In this document: positions 27,903 through 36,875 of the stretch, piece by piece
How the letters are laid out: every line of letters starts with the position of its first letter
How positions within the stretch are numbered: position 1 is the stretch's first letter
Source: Peptoniphilus sp. KCTC 25270
Lineage (GTDB): Bacteria; Bacillota; Clostridia; Tissierellales; Peptoniphilaceae
Direction: 5' to 3'
Assembly (NCBI RefSeq): GCF_021012875.1
Contig: NZ_JAJMZJ010000005.1
Location: forward strand, 1 to 64,000
Length of the DNA stretch: 64,000 nt
Notes under the pieces: model-generated
What the model was told of the DNA's origin: nothing
Databases searched by the model: none
The model's input: the letters and a program-made list of their open reading frames with translations, nothing else
Translations under genes and position numbers: made by a program

Positions 27903-29270
27903 ATGAAGAGAGAAAATGTAGATTTAACATCAGGGATAATATGGAAAGCTCTTATTTCCTTTACGATTCCCCTATTGTTAAGTGCCCTTTTGCAACAATT
28001 TTATAATACAGTGGATTTGCTAATTGTAGGTCGTTTTGCTGGAGAGGCAGATATGGCTGCCATTGGAGCCACCGGACCGATTGTAAATATGATCATTGCT
28101 TTATTTATTGGTCTGTCTACAGGTGTATCGGTGTTGGTTGCTCAATTTTATAGTGCAGGACGTCGTATAGAATTGTATCAAACGGTACACACAAACTTTG
28201 CCCTAGCTATTTATGGTGGATTGGGATTAACGGTATTTACCTATATACTTACGCCCTTGTTTTTAACTTGGATGAAAACTCCACCAGAAATTTTGCCACA
28301 GGCCATTAATTATATGCGAATCACCTTTATAGGAATTATTCCAGTAATGGTGTACAATATGGGATCTGGCGTTCTTCGATCGGTAGGAGATAGCATCCGT
28401 CCTTTTTATTTCCTAGTTGTATCTGCTGTATTAAACATCCTATTGGACTTGCTTTTTGTTGCCGTTTGGGGAATGGGAGCAGAAGGAGCTGCGATTGCTA
28501 CCGCTTTGGCCCAAGCTGTATCTGGGGTTTTAATTATTTTGAGTTTATCAAAGACAACGGATATTTATCGACTCAATGTGAAGAAGATAAAGTTCCACAA
28601 AGATATTCTTATGAAAATTTTTGGAATTGGATTGCCCGCCGGGGTTCAATCGGCTTTAATCTCCTTTTCCAATGTTATTATTCAAGCTCAAATCAACTTG
28701 TTTGGAGCAGCAGCCATTGCAGGATTTGCCGCGGCAGGACGAATTGATGGTTTTGTATTTACAGCCTTGTCCGCCTTTGGGATCGCAGCAACAACCTTCT
28801 CAGGACAAAATATAGGAATGGGAAAAGTAGAACGATTAAAAAAAGGCGTTCTAACCAGTATGATTATGGTAAGTAGCTTTATGATTTTAATCTCTTTAAT
28901 CATTGCCGTATTCCGAATTCAGCTTATGTCTATTTTTAATGGAGATCCAGAAGTAATCCGTTACGGTGAGAGAATGCTCCTTATTTTAAGTCCAACCTAT
29001 GTATTGGTAAGTATTGGAGAAACCTTAGGAGGATTTATTCGTGGAAGCGGAAAATCATTGCCGGTTATGATTATTTCCTTGGCCGGTATGCTAGTTGTCC
29101 GATTGATTTGGATTTTCGTAGCCATGCCAATGTATAATTCCATAGACATTATTTATTTTAGTTATCCCATCTCTTGGGTTGTGTCATTTGTGCTATCGGT
29201 TATCTATTTCAAATGGGGAAGATGGCGCCCAGATGAATTGTCTAGATCAGAAAATATTATTGAAAATTAA
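27903..29270 (+). CDS. MATE family efflux transporter
   Basis: A 455-residue protein with about twelve membrane segments in two similar halves. N-terminal signature ISFTIPLLLSALLQQFYNTVDLLIVGRFAG is typical of the NorM/DinF group. It exports cationic compounds using Na+ or H+ gradients; substrates are unknown. It follows the DJ-1 gene by 26 bp. Confidence 0.92.
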   Translation: MKRENVDLTSGIIWKALISFTIPLLLSALLQQFYNTVDLLIVGRFAGEADMAAIGATGPIVNMIIALFIGLSTGVSVLVAQFYSAGRRIELYQTVHTNFALAIYGGLGLTVFTYILTPLFLTWMKTPPEILPQAINYMRITFIGIIPVMVYNMGSGVLRSVGDSIRPFYFLVVSAVLNILLDLLFVAVWGMGAEGAAIATALAQAVSGVLIILSLSKTTDIYRLNVKKIKFHKDILMKIFGIGLPAGVQSALISFSNVIIQAQINLFGAAAIAGFAAAGRIDGFVFTALSAFGIAATTFSGQNIGMGKVERLKKGVLTSMIMVSSFMILISLIIAVFRIQLMSIFNGDPEVIRYGERMLLILSPTYVLVSIGETLGGFIRGSGKSLPVMIISLAGMLVVRLIWIFVAMPMYNSIDIIYFSYPISWVVSFVLSVIYFKWGRWRPDELSRSENIIEN

Positions 29271-29276
29271 AGAATT

Positions 29277-29328
29277 AAAAAAGCTTCAAAAAATCGATAA
29301 ATGCTATTGTTTTTTGGAGTTTTTTTGT
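29277..29328 (+). terminator. Weak terminator after MATE gene
   Basis: Arms at 29284-29293 and 29310-29319 (one G-T pair) enclose a 16-nt loop, followed by seven T. Confidence 0.55.
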
Positions 29329-29336
29329 GTAAAATA

Positions 29337-29348
29337 TTTGTATACATT
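29337..29348. promoter_or_regulatory. GTATAC-centred site upstream of ykvI-like gene
   Basis: TTTGTATACATT, with GTATAC at 29340-29345, 50 bp before the transporter start. It resembles the sites at the GntR and Pct promoters (33904-33915, 43078-43089) but is less symmetric, so membership of that set is tentative. Confidence 0.35.
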
Positions 29349-29397
29349 AATTGTTAAATCATTAGCAATTGTGTAAATCTATTTAGGAGGATTTATT

Positions 29398-30585
29398 ATG
29401 GATAAGTCGAAAAATAGTTATTTGACACCGATAAGCTTAGGTGTAGCAACCGTTTGGTTTTCTACCCACTGTGGCGCAGGTTTTGCCTCAGGAACACAGG
29501 AGTTGCAATATTTTGCCAATCATGGTTGGTTCGGAGTATTGTTCCCATTGTTAACATTCCTTGTAATTGCTCTTACATATTACGTAGGTATGGAAACCGC
29601 TCGACAAACAGGAAAATTTAGCTATAATGAATGGACAAAAGAAGCTTTTGGTAAATATTCAAAAATCTTTTCTCCGGGTATGGAAATAAGCGTTATTATC
29701 GTTACCATTGCTGCTTCTGCTGCAACGTTAGCGACAGGTGGACTATTGGTAAATCAATACTTAGGATTGCCTGTACTACTAGGATCTTTTATTATGCTAG
29801 TAATTATTACTTTAATTTGTATTTTTGGAGAGTCCGTAGTACGTAAAAACGCCATGATTATGTCTGCTGCTATTATTGGTATTATTTCTATTGTAATCGT
29901 TGCCGGTTTAATTAAATTCTGGCCAGACATCGTTCGTTTGTTCTCTGAAAGATATGTAAATCCTCAAGCGGCAAAATGGAGTATTGAAAATACAACAGAA
30001 ACCGTACAAGGTAGTGTTGGAAATGCTTTATTATGGGCATTGACTTACGCCGGTTTCCAAATTGGAGCTGTTGGCGGTATTGTAGCTTCTTTCAAAGGTG
30101 GTTTGTATAAGAAGGAAGCACAAGGGGCTATTATCATTGGTTATTTCATGAACGTAATCATGTTAATTGGTATTGCTTTGTTGATTTTCTCTCAAATGCC
30201 AGGAATCTACTTAGACGAAGCGACTCGTGCTCTTCCAACGATTGCCGTTGTAAATCAATTGGATATTCCTGCTTTAGAAGTATTGTATCCAATCTTGCTA
30301 TTCTTAGCTTTGATTACTACAGCTGTAGGTTTGATTTTCGGTATGATTGCTCGTGTTGAACCATATGTATTGAAAAATATGGACAACGTATTGTTGAAAA
30401 AAACCATTATTTCTGTTGGATGCTTGGTTGTTTGTTACTTAATTTCTACTTTGGGATTGATGTGGGTAGTTCAAACAGCTTATAAATACTTAGGTATTTG
30501 GAGCTGGATCTTCAACATCTTACCATTGTGGTTTATTGGCTACAAACGTCTAAGAGATAGAGATAAATTAGGCGCTGTAAAATAA
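29398..30585 (+). CDS. YkvI-like APC-superfamily membrane transporter
   Basis: A 395-residue protein with about ten to eleven hydrophobic segments. The N terminus TPISLGVATVWFSTHCGAGFASGTQELQYF resembles YkvI-family permeases, related to amino-acid and Na+-coupled transporters. Substrate unknown. It precedes, by a terminator, the Crp/YjjI/YjjW unit and may feed it. Its codon use (many TTC, GGT, GCT) looks like that of highly expressed genes here. Confidence 0.8.
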   Translation: MDKSKNSYLTPISLGVATVWFSTHCGAGFASGTQELQYFANHGWFGVLFPLLTFLVIALTYYVGMETARQTGKFSYNEWTKEAFGKYSKIFSPGMEISVIIVTIAASAATLATGGLLVNQYLGLPVLLGSFIMLVIITLICIFGESVVRKNAMIMSAAIIGIISIVIVAGLIKFWPDIVRLFSERYVNPQAAKWSIENTTETVQGSVGNALLWALTYAGFQIGAVGGIVASFKGGLYKKEAQGAIIIGYFMNVIMLIGIALLIFSQMPGIYLDEATRALPTIAVVNQLDIPALEVLYPILLFLALITTAVGLIFGMIARVEPYVLKNMDNVLLKKTIISVGCLVVCYLISTLGLMWVVQTAYKYLGIWSWIFNILPLWFIGYKRLRDRDKLGAVK

Positions 30586-30591
30586 GAAAAA

Positions 30592-30627
30592 AACACTGTT
30601 GGGTTTTCCCATCGGTGTTATTTTTTT
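30592..30627. terminator. Terminator between ykvI-like and crp-like genes
   Basis: Stem AACACTG/CGGTGTT (one G-T) with an inner GGG/CCC stem and TTTT loop, followed by T7. It lies between convergent genes and overlaps the stop of the Crp-like gene. Confidence 0.75.
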
Positions 30628-31286
30628 GCAGAAATATTTCTAGCTTTTTCTAATAAATTCCGCTCTTTTTTTCCAATAAGAATATGGTTTCCCTTTCTGA
30701 AAATCCATCCTTTTTCCTCCATCTCTTTCAAATAGCGATATAGAGTTCGTGGAGGAATTTGGAACAAATCAGACAAATCTTGTTTCTTTTGATGAATGGT
30801 AAAAGGAAGTTTTTTCTCAAAACTAGCTTCTAGGAAAAAATCCATTAAACGTTCTTTTTTGCTTAACAATCGCTCTTTAGAACGCTGAGACATATTGCTC
30901 CGGTTTAATTCGGCCAAATAATACAACAAATAGGAAGAAAATTCGGGGTCCGATAGAAAATCATTTAAGACTCGCCCCGTTAAAAAAACAAAATTTCCCC
31001 TTGTAGTGGAACGAACCGTGGAGAGAAGCTCCTTTTGACCAGTTAAAAATTCAATAAGCCCTAAAAATTGAAGGCCCTCTAAATAAGAGGCAATGTTTTT
31101 CTTTCCTTCCTCATCCCATTGTAAAATTTCCACTTGCCCTTCCAACAAAACGAGAACACCATCCCATTGCAATTCTTGTTCCATAATTTGTTTGTTTGGT
31201 CCAAAGGATTGAATCGGAAGAGAATTTTTTTCAGAGAATTGTATAATTTTTTCTTTGACGGCATAAAAATCCGTAAATGGACCCAT
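30618..31286 (-). CDS. Crp/Fnr family transcriptional regulator
   Basis: A 222-residue protein with an N-terminal cyclic-nucleotide-binding-like beta barrel (about 30-110) and a C-terminal winged helix containing LSDLFQIPPRTLYRYLKEMEEKGW. ATG 31286 is chosen because GAGGG lies 6 bp upstream; an earlier in-frame ATG (31307) lacks this. I see no cysteine cluster of the Fnr type, so an iron-sulfur sensor is unlikely. It is divergent from the glycyl-radical enzyme operon and is its likeliest regulator; the ligand is unknown. Confidence 0.85.
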   Translation of the reverse strand: MGPFTDFYAVKEKIIQFSEKNSLPIQSFGPNKQIMEQELQWDGVLVLLEGQVEILQWDEEGKKNIASYLEGLQFLGLIEFLTGQKELLSTVRSTTRGNFVFLTGRVLNDFLSDPEFSSYLLYYLAELNRSNMSQRSKERLLSKKERLMDFFLEASFEKKLPFTIHQKKQDLSDLFQIPPRTLYRYLKEMEEKGWIFRKGNHILIGKKERNLLEKARNISAKK

Positions 31287-31390
31287 ATTTTTCCCTCTTT
31301 CTGCCATTTGGCCTATTTTTTCTATTTTCTCTATACTATACTAAAACTAAGAAAAGAACAAGAATGAAAACCTATGCAAAGGAGCAGATT
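31287..31390. promoter_or_regulatory. Divergent control region of crp-like and yjjI genes
   Basis: About 100 bp between two divergent start codons. It contains a TATACTATACT stretch near 31333-31344 that can serve as rightward -10. I see no standard Fnr or Crp palindrome, so the operator is not identified. Confidence 0.4.
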
Positions 31391-32926
31391 ATGGATCGTT
31401 TTTATACTATAGAAGATGTACAAAAAGAAGTGGCTCAGTTAATCAACGACACGTCTCAAACCTACGGACAACAAACGTCCCGTTTGGCGAAGATTGCGGA
31501 AAATTCTATGCCTTATCCTGTGGCAAAGGATCATGATTTTTATAATTTGTATGATAGCGGCCAAATTTGTGATTTGGACGAAGGCCATGCTCCTTATGCT
31601 CCTCGATATATTTTGCCAGATTACGAAAAATACTTAAAAGAGGGAAGCAAATTTTTGCGTATGGAACCAGCAGAAAATTTAATGGATGCAACCACCAATT
31701 TATTGATTTTGTATCATCACGTTCCTAGTGTAACTCGCTTCCCTGTATATATTGGTTCTTTGGATACTTTATTGGAGCCATTTGTAGAAAAAGAAGAACC
31801 AGAAATGGCTCGACATATTTTAAGAAATTTCCTATTGCAATTGGACCGTACTGTAGACGATAGTTTTTGTCATGCCAATATCGGGCCAAAGGCAACCAAA
31901 ACAGGAGAATTGATTTTGGAATTGGTAAGTGAATTGCAAAATGCCACTCCCAATTTAACGCTTTTGTACCATCCAGAAATTACGCCTGATGATTTTGCAG
32001 AAAAAGCAGTATCGGCTTCCTTAACCTGTGCAAATCCAGCCTTTGCGAACCACAAAATGTATTCGGAAGACTTTGGAGAAACGCCTTATGGCATTGCTTC
32101 TTGTTATAACGCCTTGCCAATTCATGGAGGAGCCTTCACCTTGTCTCGCTTACGTCTAAACAAAGTGGCAGAGGGTGCAGAAACAGAAGAAGATTTCTTC
32201 CAAAATGTATTGCCAAAAGCCGTTCATACTTTGACGGATTTTATGGAACATAAAATTGACTTTTTGGTAAAGGAAACCTCTTTTTTCAAAAGCAGTTTCT
32301 TAGTAGAAGAAGATTTGGTTTCTTTGGAAAATTTTGTCGGTCTATTTGGAATTGTAGGATTGCATGAATGCGTTCAAACTCTATTGGGCTACAACCAAAG
32401 CAAGGCAGTATTTGGTCGTGACGAAGAGGCCAATGCAATGGGGCAAAAAGTTATGGATGCCGTACAAGAATTGGTAGGAGAACACACTTCAAAATATTCT
32501 CCTGTATGGGGCCATAAATTTATGTTGCATGCACAAGTAGGGGCGGCAGGAGATACAGGAACAACAGCAGCTCATAGAATTCAAATCGGTAGCGAACCAG
32601 ATTTATACACACATTTGCGTCAAACGGCATCGTTCCAACCTTACTTCCCATCTGGAGTAGGGGATCACTTCCCATTTGATGAAACCGCAAAGAGAAATCC
32701 AAAAGCCGTTGTTGATATTTTCAAAGGTGCCTTCCAATTGAACAACCGCTACTTGTCTTCTTATAATGACGACGGAGATTTAATTCGCGTAACGGGATAT
32801 TTGGTTAAGAAAAGCGATGTAGAAGCCTTTGGTCGTGGGGAACAAGTAAGCTACGATACAGTACAATACGCTTTGGATCCATTGACAAAATACGGCATCT
32901 TAGAACGAAAAGTAGAAGAGGTATAA
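31391..32926 (+). CDS. yjjI: YjjI-family glycine radical enzyme
   Basis: A 511-residue protein of the YjjI (DUF3029) glycyl-radical group, close to E. coli YjjI in length. The radical-site motif RVTGY lies at 466-470, with Gly469 as the predicted radical. A cysteine in the segment GIASCYNALPIHGG is a candidate active-site thiyl (inference). The start ATG 31391 follows AAGGAG at ideal distance; earlier in-frame ATGs lie in the promoter region. The reaction of this family is not established. It is followed after 3 bp by its activase. Confidence 0.9.
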   Translation: MDRFYTIEDVQKEVAQLINDTSQTYGQQTSRLAKIAENSMPYPVAKDHDFYNLYDSGQICDLDEGHAPYAPRYILPDYEKYLKEGSKFLRMEPAENLMDATTNLLILYHHVPSVTRFPVYIGSLDTLLEPFVEKEEPEMARHILRNFLLQLDRTVDDSFCHANIGPKATKTGELILELVSELQNATPNLTLLYHPEITPDDFAEKAVSASLTCANPAFANHKMYSEDFGETPYGIASCYNALPIHGGAFTLSRLRLNKVAEGAETEEDFFQNVLPKAVHTLTDFMEHKIDFLVKETSFFKSSFLVEEDLVSLENFVGLFGIVGLHECVQTLLGYNQSKAVFGRDEEANAMGQKVMDAVQELVGEHTSKYSPVWGHKFMLHAQVGAAGDTGTTAAHRIQIGSEPDLYTHLRQTASFQPYFPSGVGDHFPFDETAKRNPKAVVDIFKGAFQLNNRYLSSYNDDGDLIRVTGYLVKKSDVEAFGRGEQVSYDTVQYALDPLTKYGILERKVEEV

Positions 32927-32929
32927 TGG

Positions 32930-33772
32930 ATGATTGGCTACGTCAATAAAGTTATACCAATGAGTGTAGTAGATGGTCCGGGAAACCGGACCGCTATCTT
33001 TTTTCAAGGGTGTAACTTTAATTGCAAATATTGCCACAATCCAGAAACAATCAACCATTGTATTCACTGTGGAAAATGCATAGAGGTTTGTCCAACAGGG
33101 GCTCTAGAAAAAAGAGAAGGACGCGTTCATTGGGATAAAGAGAAATGTGTAGATTGTGACCGTTGTTTGGGTGCATGTCCTTACAACGCTTCCCCAAAAA
33201 TTTATACTTACACGCCACAAGAATTGGCAAAGGAAGTGGAAAAGAGTATCCCTTTTATTGAAGGGATTTCTACCAGTGGAGGAGAATGCACTTTACAATA
33301 TGAATTTTTGACAGAATTCTATAAAGAAGTGAAAAAATTGGATTTAACCGTCCTAACAGATACCAATGGAGGATTGGATTTTGAAGAAGAAAGATTTCAA
33401 GATTTTGTGAACTCCACTGATGGGTTTATGTTGGATATTAAGGCCTGGGATGAAGAAGAACACAGAGAACTTACAGGGAAGTCCAATGAAATGGTAAAAA
33501 AGAATTTGGCTTATTTTACAAAAATAGGAAAGCTCGAAGAAATTCGTTGCGTTTGTCTCTCTCACTTGGACAACAAAAAAACCATAGAAGAAGCAGCCAA
33601 AGTGATTAAAAAGTGGGGAAATATAGAAGATATTTCCATTAAAATCATTCAATATCGTCATTTTGGTGTGCGAGAAGAATTCCGAAATTTATCCGCTCCA
33701 AGGAAAGAAGAAATGGAAGAATACTATCATTTTGCTAAAGAACTAGGATTTGAAGAGGTCATATTAATCTAA
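32930..33772 (+). CDS. yjjW: YjjW-family glycine radical enzyme activase
   Basis: A 280-residue radical SAM enzyme that installs the glycyl radical on its partner. The CX3CX2C motif is Cys28, Cys32, Cys35 (GCNFNCKYCH). An inserted ferredoxin-like region has two four-cysteine sets (CIHCGKCIEVCP and CVDCDRCLGACP) for two extra [4Fe-4S] clusters, as in class II activases. Next comes TSGGECTLQ, a GGE-type motif that contacts SAM. It is cotranscribed with yjjI and followed by a terminator. Confidence 0.93.
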   Translation: MIGYVNKVIPMSVVDGPGNRTAIFFQGCNFNCKYCHNPETINHCIHCGKCIEVCPTGALEKREGRVHWDKEKCVDCDRCLGACPYNASPKIYTYTPQELAKEVEKSIPFIEGISTSGGECTLQYEFLTEFYKEVKKLDLTVLTDTNGGLDFEEERFQDFVNSTDGFMLDIKAWDEEEHRELTGKSNEMVKKNLAYFTKIGKLEEIRCVCLSHLDNKKTIEEAAKVIKKWGNIEDISIKIIQYRHFGVREEFRNLSAPRKEEMEEYYHFAKELGFEEVILI

Positions 33773-33779
33773 AAAAGAA

Positions 33780-33807
33780 ACGCCCTGGATGAGCAGGGTG
33801 TTTTTTA
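33780..33807 (+). terminator. Terminator of yjjI-yjjW
   Basis: An 8-bp GC-rich stem (33780-33787 with 33794-33801), 6-nt loop, then TTTTTT. Confidence 0.85.
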
Positions 33808-33876
33808 TTGGAAAAAATAGAGAAAATAAGCTGTTTTTTGGTATACTTTGTATTGTGAAAAAAACTTGAAAACTTA

Positions 33877-33905
33877 TTGCAAAAAAATTAACTATGTAGT
33901 AGACT
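33877..33905 (+). promoter_or_regulatory. Promoter of the gntR-type gene
   Basis: TTGCAA (33877-33882), 17-bp spacer, TAGACT (33900-33905). The operator-like CTAGTATACAAG begins at the end of the -10, over the likely transcription start. Confidence 0.6.
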
Positions 33906-33915
33906 AGTATACAAG
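33904..33915. promoter_or_regulatory. GntR operator-like site CTAGTATACAAG
   Basis: Differs at one position from the perfect palindrome CTTGTATACAAG found at the Pct promoter (43078-43089). Both are followed by AAGG. GTATAC cores are typical of FadR/FCD-subfamily operators. It sits just before the GntR gene, suggesting autoregulation. A second GTATAC lies upstream at 33841-33846. Confidence 0.6.
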
Positions 33916-33930
33916 AAGGAGACGAGGAAA

Positions 33931-34626
33931 GTGGAGAAGTATAGTGCAGAGGATTTATATGAGGATTTACTGGATCGAATCATAAGAATCGATTTGGAAC
34001 CAGGGAAGCGTATTAGTGAAAATGAAATATGCAGTCAATACAACGTTTCTCGATCCGTTGTACGCTCGGCCTTTATTCGTTTGTCGCAATACAACCTTCT
34101 TACTGTGTATCCTCAGAGAGGAACGTATGTGAATCTTATCGACTTAGATTACGTAAGAAAAGCTTTGCTTATTCGTATTTCTTTGGAAAAAGAACTTTTG
34201 GGCCGCTTTTTGGATTCGGAAAACAAAGAAGAAACCATTGAGAGACTACAAGATAATTTGGCAAGACAAGCAAATTACTACAGTGAAGAAGATTATACGA
34301 AAGAATTCAAAGACCTAGATGAAGAATTTCACAATATCATCTTATCCAGCATGGGAGATGAGGGGGTTTTGGATTTATTGGATGGCCACTTACTACATAT
34401 TAGTCGTTGGAGAAATGTTTATGTAAAATTAGGATATCGTATTTCTCGTTTGGTTGACGAGCATGGTGAAATCCTAAATGCAATTAAGCGTGATGACAAA
34501 GAACACGCCATGAGTGCTATGCAGGTTCATATTGATACGATCAATGATTTGATAACCGTAGACAGTGAATATGCAGAGTATTTCAAACAAGGAAATTACA
34601 ATAGGAATTCTAGAAAAAAATCATAG
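33931..34626 (+). CDS. GntR family regulator, FadR/FCD subfamily
   Basis: A 231-residue protein starting at GTG. The N-terminal winged helix (about 5-70) includes RISENEICSQYNVSRSVVRSAFIRL. The C-terminal all-helical FCD ligand domain contains DLDEEFHNIILSSMGD and histidines that typically bind metal or an organic acid. It stands directly before the hadAIBC-type operon and is its prime candidate regulator, probably answering to a carboxylic acid intermediate (inference). Confidence 0.9.
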   Translation: MEKYSAEDLYEDLLDRIIRIDLEPGKRISENEICSQYNVSRSVVRSAFIRLSQYNLLTVYPQRGTYVNLIDLDYVRKALLIRISLEKELLGRFLDSENKEETIERLQDNLARQANYYSEEDYTKEFKDLDEEFHNIILSSMGDEGVLDLLDGHLLHISRWRNVYVKLGYRISRLVDEHGEILNAIKRDDKEHAMSAMQVHIDTINDLITVDSEYAEYFKQGNYNRNSRKKS

Positions 34627-34789
34627 AGTCCCTAGCTACAGTCCCAAAGGGCCTTAAAAATTTTTTCTAAGGGGAAAACGTAATCAAAAAAGACAATATA
34701 CAATTTGGGTTGTAGTTTCAAAAAAGTTCGCAATACGCCATTTTATAAAAGAGCGTAGGTTGTTTTATATTTTTAAGGAGGAATCGTTT
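34627..34789 (+). promoter_or_regulatory. Leader region of the had operon
   Basis: 163 bp without a gene. It holds an imperfect hairpin (arms CCTTA/TAAGG, about 34653-34673) that may end the gntR transcript, and ATATACAATT near 34697, a degenerate relative of the GTATAC site. I cannot identify a convincing -35/-10 pair, although TATAAA occurs at 34743-34748. Confidence 0.35.
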
Positions 34790-36031
34790 ATGACAGCTAG
34801 AAAAAAACCTTTAGAGGGTGTAAAAGTTGTTGAATTAGCAACGTTTATCGCTGCTGCAACAACAGGGAGATTTTTGGCAGACTTAGGGGCCGATGTAATT
34901 AAAATTGAGGGTGCCAAAGGGGATCCATTGCGTTACACAGCTCCAACAGAAGGTAGACCTTTGGACATGCATGAAAACACTACTTGGGAGTTAGAAAACG
35001 CTAACAAGAGATGTCTTTCTATTAACATGAAAACCGAAAAAGGGAAAGAAGCTTTCTTCAAATTGTTAGAAGATGCAGACGTATTGATTACCAACTGGAG
35101 AGTTGGAGCTTTGGAAAGAGCTGGTTTGGATTATGAAACATTAAAAGAAAAATATCCAAGTTTAGTTTACGGTATCATTACTGGATACGGTGAATATGGT
35201 CCAGATAAAGATCTTCCAGGATTTGACTTTACAGCATATTTTGCTCGTGGTACTTATTTGGAAACTTTACGTCAAAAAGGCGAAGTTCCAATGAACGTTG
35301 TTCCAGGTGTTGGTGACCACAGTGTTGGTATGAACTTAGCTGCTGGTATCTTAGCTGCTTTGTATCATGCAAAAATGACTGGGGAAGGCGAAAAGGTAGA
35401 AACTAGCTTATTCGAATCTGCTATTTTCACAATGGGTATGATGGTTCAAGCGGCTCAATATCCAGATTATGGCTCTCAATATCCTATTTCTGCTCGTGAA
35501 GCAAACAACCCATTGTTGAACTGCTGGTTAACAAAAGATGAGCGTTTCATCCAAACTTGTATGCCTGATTACAACACATATTTCAAAAAATTTGCTGCAA
35601 CCATCGGCTTAGAAGAAATTGTAGAAGATGAAAAATATTTCCCAGTACAAAATCTTCAAAAGAACGAATTGGGACCAAAATTATACGATGATATTATGGC
35701 TACTTTTGGCACAAAAACAGCAAAAGAATGGGAAGAAATTCTTGTAGCAGATGATATTCCATTTGCATTGGCTCAAAACTGGGAAGAATTGTTGGAAGAT
35801 GAACAAGCTTGGGCAAATGATTGCTTCTACAAAATGGACTATCCTAAGGGAGAAAGAATTTTGGTTAAGCAACCAGTAAAATACCAAGAAATGGGACCAA
35901 CAGAATACAACAGAGGACCATACATTGGGGAACATGGAGTGGAAGTATTAAAAGAGCTTGGCTACTCTGATGAAGAAATTAATGGAATGTTAGAAGATAA
36001 AACATTGTTTGTATGGGAAGACGAAAAATAA
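34790..36031 (+). CDS. hadA: 2-hydroxyacyl-CoA transferase, family III (HadA/FldA type)
   Basis: A 413-residue CaiB/BaiF family CoA-transferase that would activate a 2-hydroxyacid by taking CoA from the enoyl- or acyl-CoA product. The N terminus PLEGVKVVELATFIAAATTGRFLADLGADVIKIE is typical, and Asp176 in GVGDH is the predicted catalytic carboxylate. The start ATG 34790 follows AAGGAGG; ten upstream in-frame residues are discarded. Context matches hadAIBC of C. difficile (leucine) and fldAIBC of C. sporogenes (aromatics); substrate not decidable by eye. Confidence 0.85.
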   Translation: MTARKKPLEGVKVVELATFIAAATTGRFLADLGADVIKIEGAKGDPLRYTAPTEGRPLDMHENTTWELENANKRCLSINMKTEKGKEAFFKLLEDADVLITNWRVGALERAGLDYETLKEKYPSLVYGIITGYGEYGPDKDLPGFDFTAYFARGTYLETLRQKGEVPMNVVPGVGDHSVGMNLAAGILAALYHAKMTGEGEKVETSLFESAIFTMGMMVQAAQYPDYGSQYPISAREANNPLLNCWLTKDERFIQTCMPDYNTYFKKFAATIGLEEIVEDEKYFPVQNLQKNELGPKLYDDIMATFGTKTAKEWEEILVADDIPFALAQNWEELLEDEQAWANDCFYKMDYPKGERILVKQPVKYQEMGPTEYNRGPYIGEHGVEVLKELGYSDEEINGMLEDKTLFVWEDEK

Positions 36032-36069
36032 AATAAAATTTTTCTTGTACAAATTTGAAGGATGGGAAA

Positions 36070-36858
36070 ATGAAAGATATTTATACATTAGGAATTGACA
36101 TTGGATCGACTTCTTCCAAATGTGTCATTATGAAAAATGGAGAAGAAATTCTTGCAAAGGAAGTCGTAAATCTAGGAGCCGGAACAAAGGGAGTTCAAAG
36201 AGTTATTGATATTTCTTTGGAAAAAGCTCACTTGGTTCTAGATGATATTGCTGTAATTGTATCTACAGGATACGGAAGAAACTCCTACAAAGAAGCAGAT
36301 AAGACCATGAGTGAATTAAGTTGTCATGCTCGTGGTGGTGTTCATATTTTTGGAAAGATTGGAACAATTATTGATATCGGTGGACAGGATATTAAGATTT
36401 TGAAAATCGATAAAAGCGGAATGCTTTCTAACTTTTTAATGAACGATAAATGTGCTGCTGGTACAGGACGTTTCTTAGAAGTTATGGCGAAGGTATTGGA
36501 TGTAGAATTGGAAGATATGGGAGAGATGGACAAAGAGGCGACAGAAAAAACGTCGATTAGTTCTACTTGTACCGTATTTGCTGAATCTGAAGTTATCTCA
36601 AGAATGGCTCAAAATATTCCTATTCCAAATATCATTCGAGGCATCCACTATTCTGTAGCTACACGTGTGGCAGGACTTGCCAAACGTGGCGGATTAACAA
36701 AACCTGTTGCCATGACAGGTGGCGTTACAAAAAATAGCGGGATTGTTCGCGCCTTAAGCGACGAGTTGGATACAGAGATTCTTGTTTCCGAAGATTCACA
36801 AATGGCCGGCGCCATTGGGGCAGCATTATATGCCTTTGATGAATATCAGAAACAGTGA
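36070..36858 (+). CDS. hadI: 2-hydroxyacyl-CoA dehydratase activator (HadI type)
   Basis: A 262-residue ASKHA-fold ATPase. As a dimer it would hold one [4Fe-4S] cluster through Cys128 (DKCAAGTGRF) and Cys167 (SSTCTVFAESE), near-identical in position to the cluster cysteines of characterised HgdC. The nucleotide site starts GIDIGSTSSKCVI. It injects one high-energy electron, with ATP hydrolysis, into the dehydratase. ATG 36070 is chosen after AAGGA; a TTG 15 bp earlier is less likely. Confidence 0.93.
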   Translation: MKDIYTLGIDIGSTSSKCVIMKNGEEILAKEVVNLGAGTKGVQRVIDISLEKAHLVLDDIAVIVSTGYGRNSYKEADKTMSELSCHARGGVHIFGKIGTIIDIGGQDIKILKIDKSGMLSNFLMNDKCAAGTGRFLEVMAKVLDVELEDMGEMDKEATEKTSISSTCTVFAESEVISRMAQNIPIPNIIRGIHYSVATRVAGLAKRGGLTKPVAMTGGVTKNSGIVRALSDELDTEILVSEDSQMAGAIGAALYAFDEYQKQ

Positions 36859-36875
36859 AAGGAGAGAGGTTTAGA

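Noticed and set aside
34627-34789. Insertion or deletion scar or tRNA remnant in the had leader
   Set aside because: No cloverleaf, direct repeats or transposase fragments can be seen; it is best treated as a regulatory leader.
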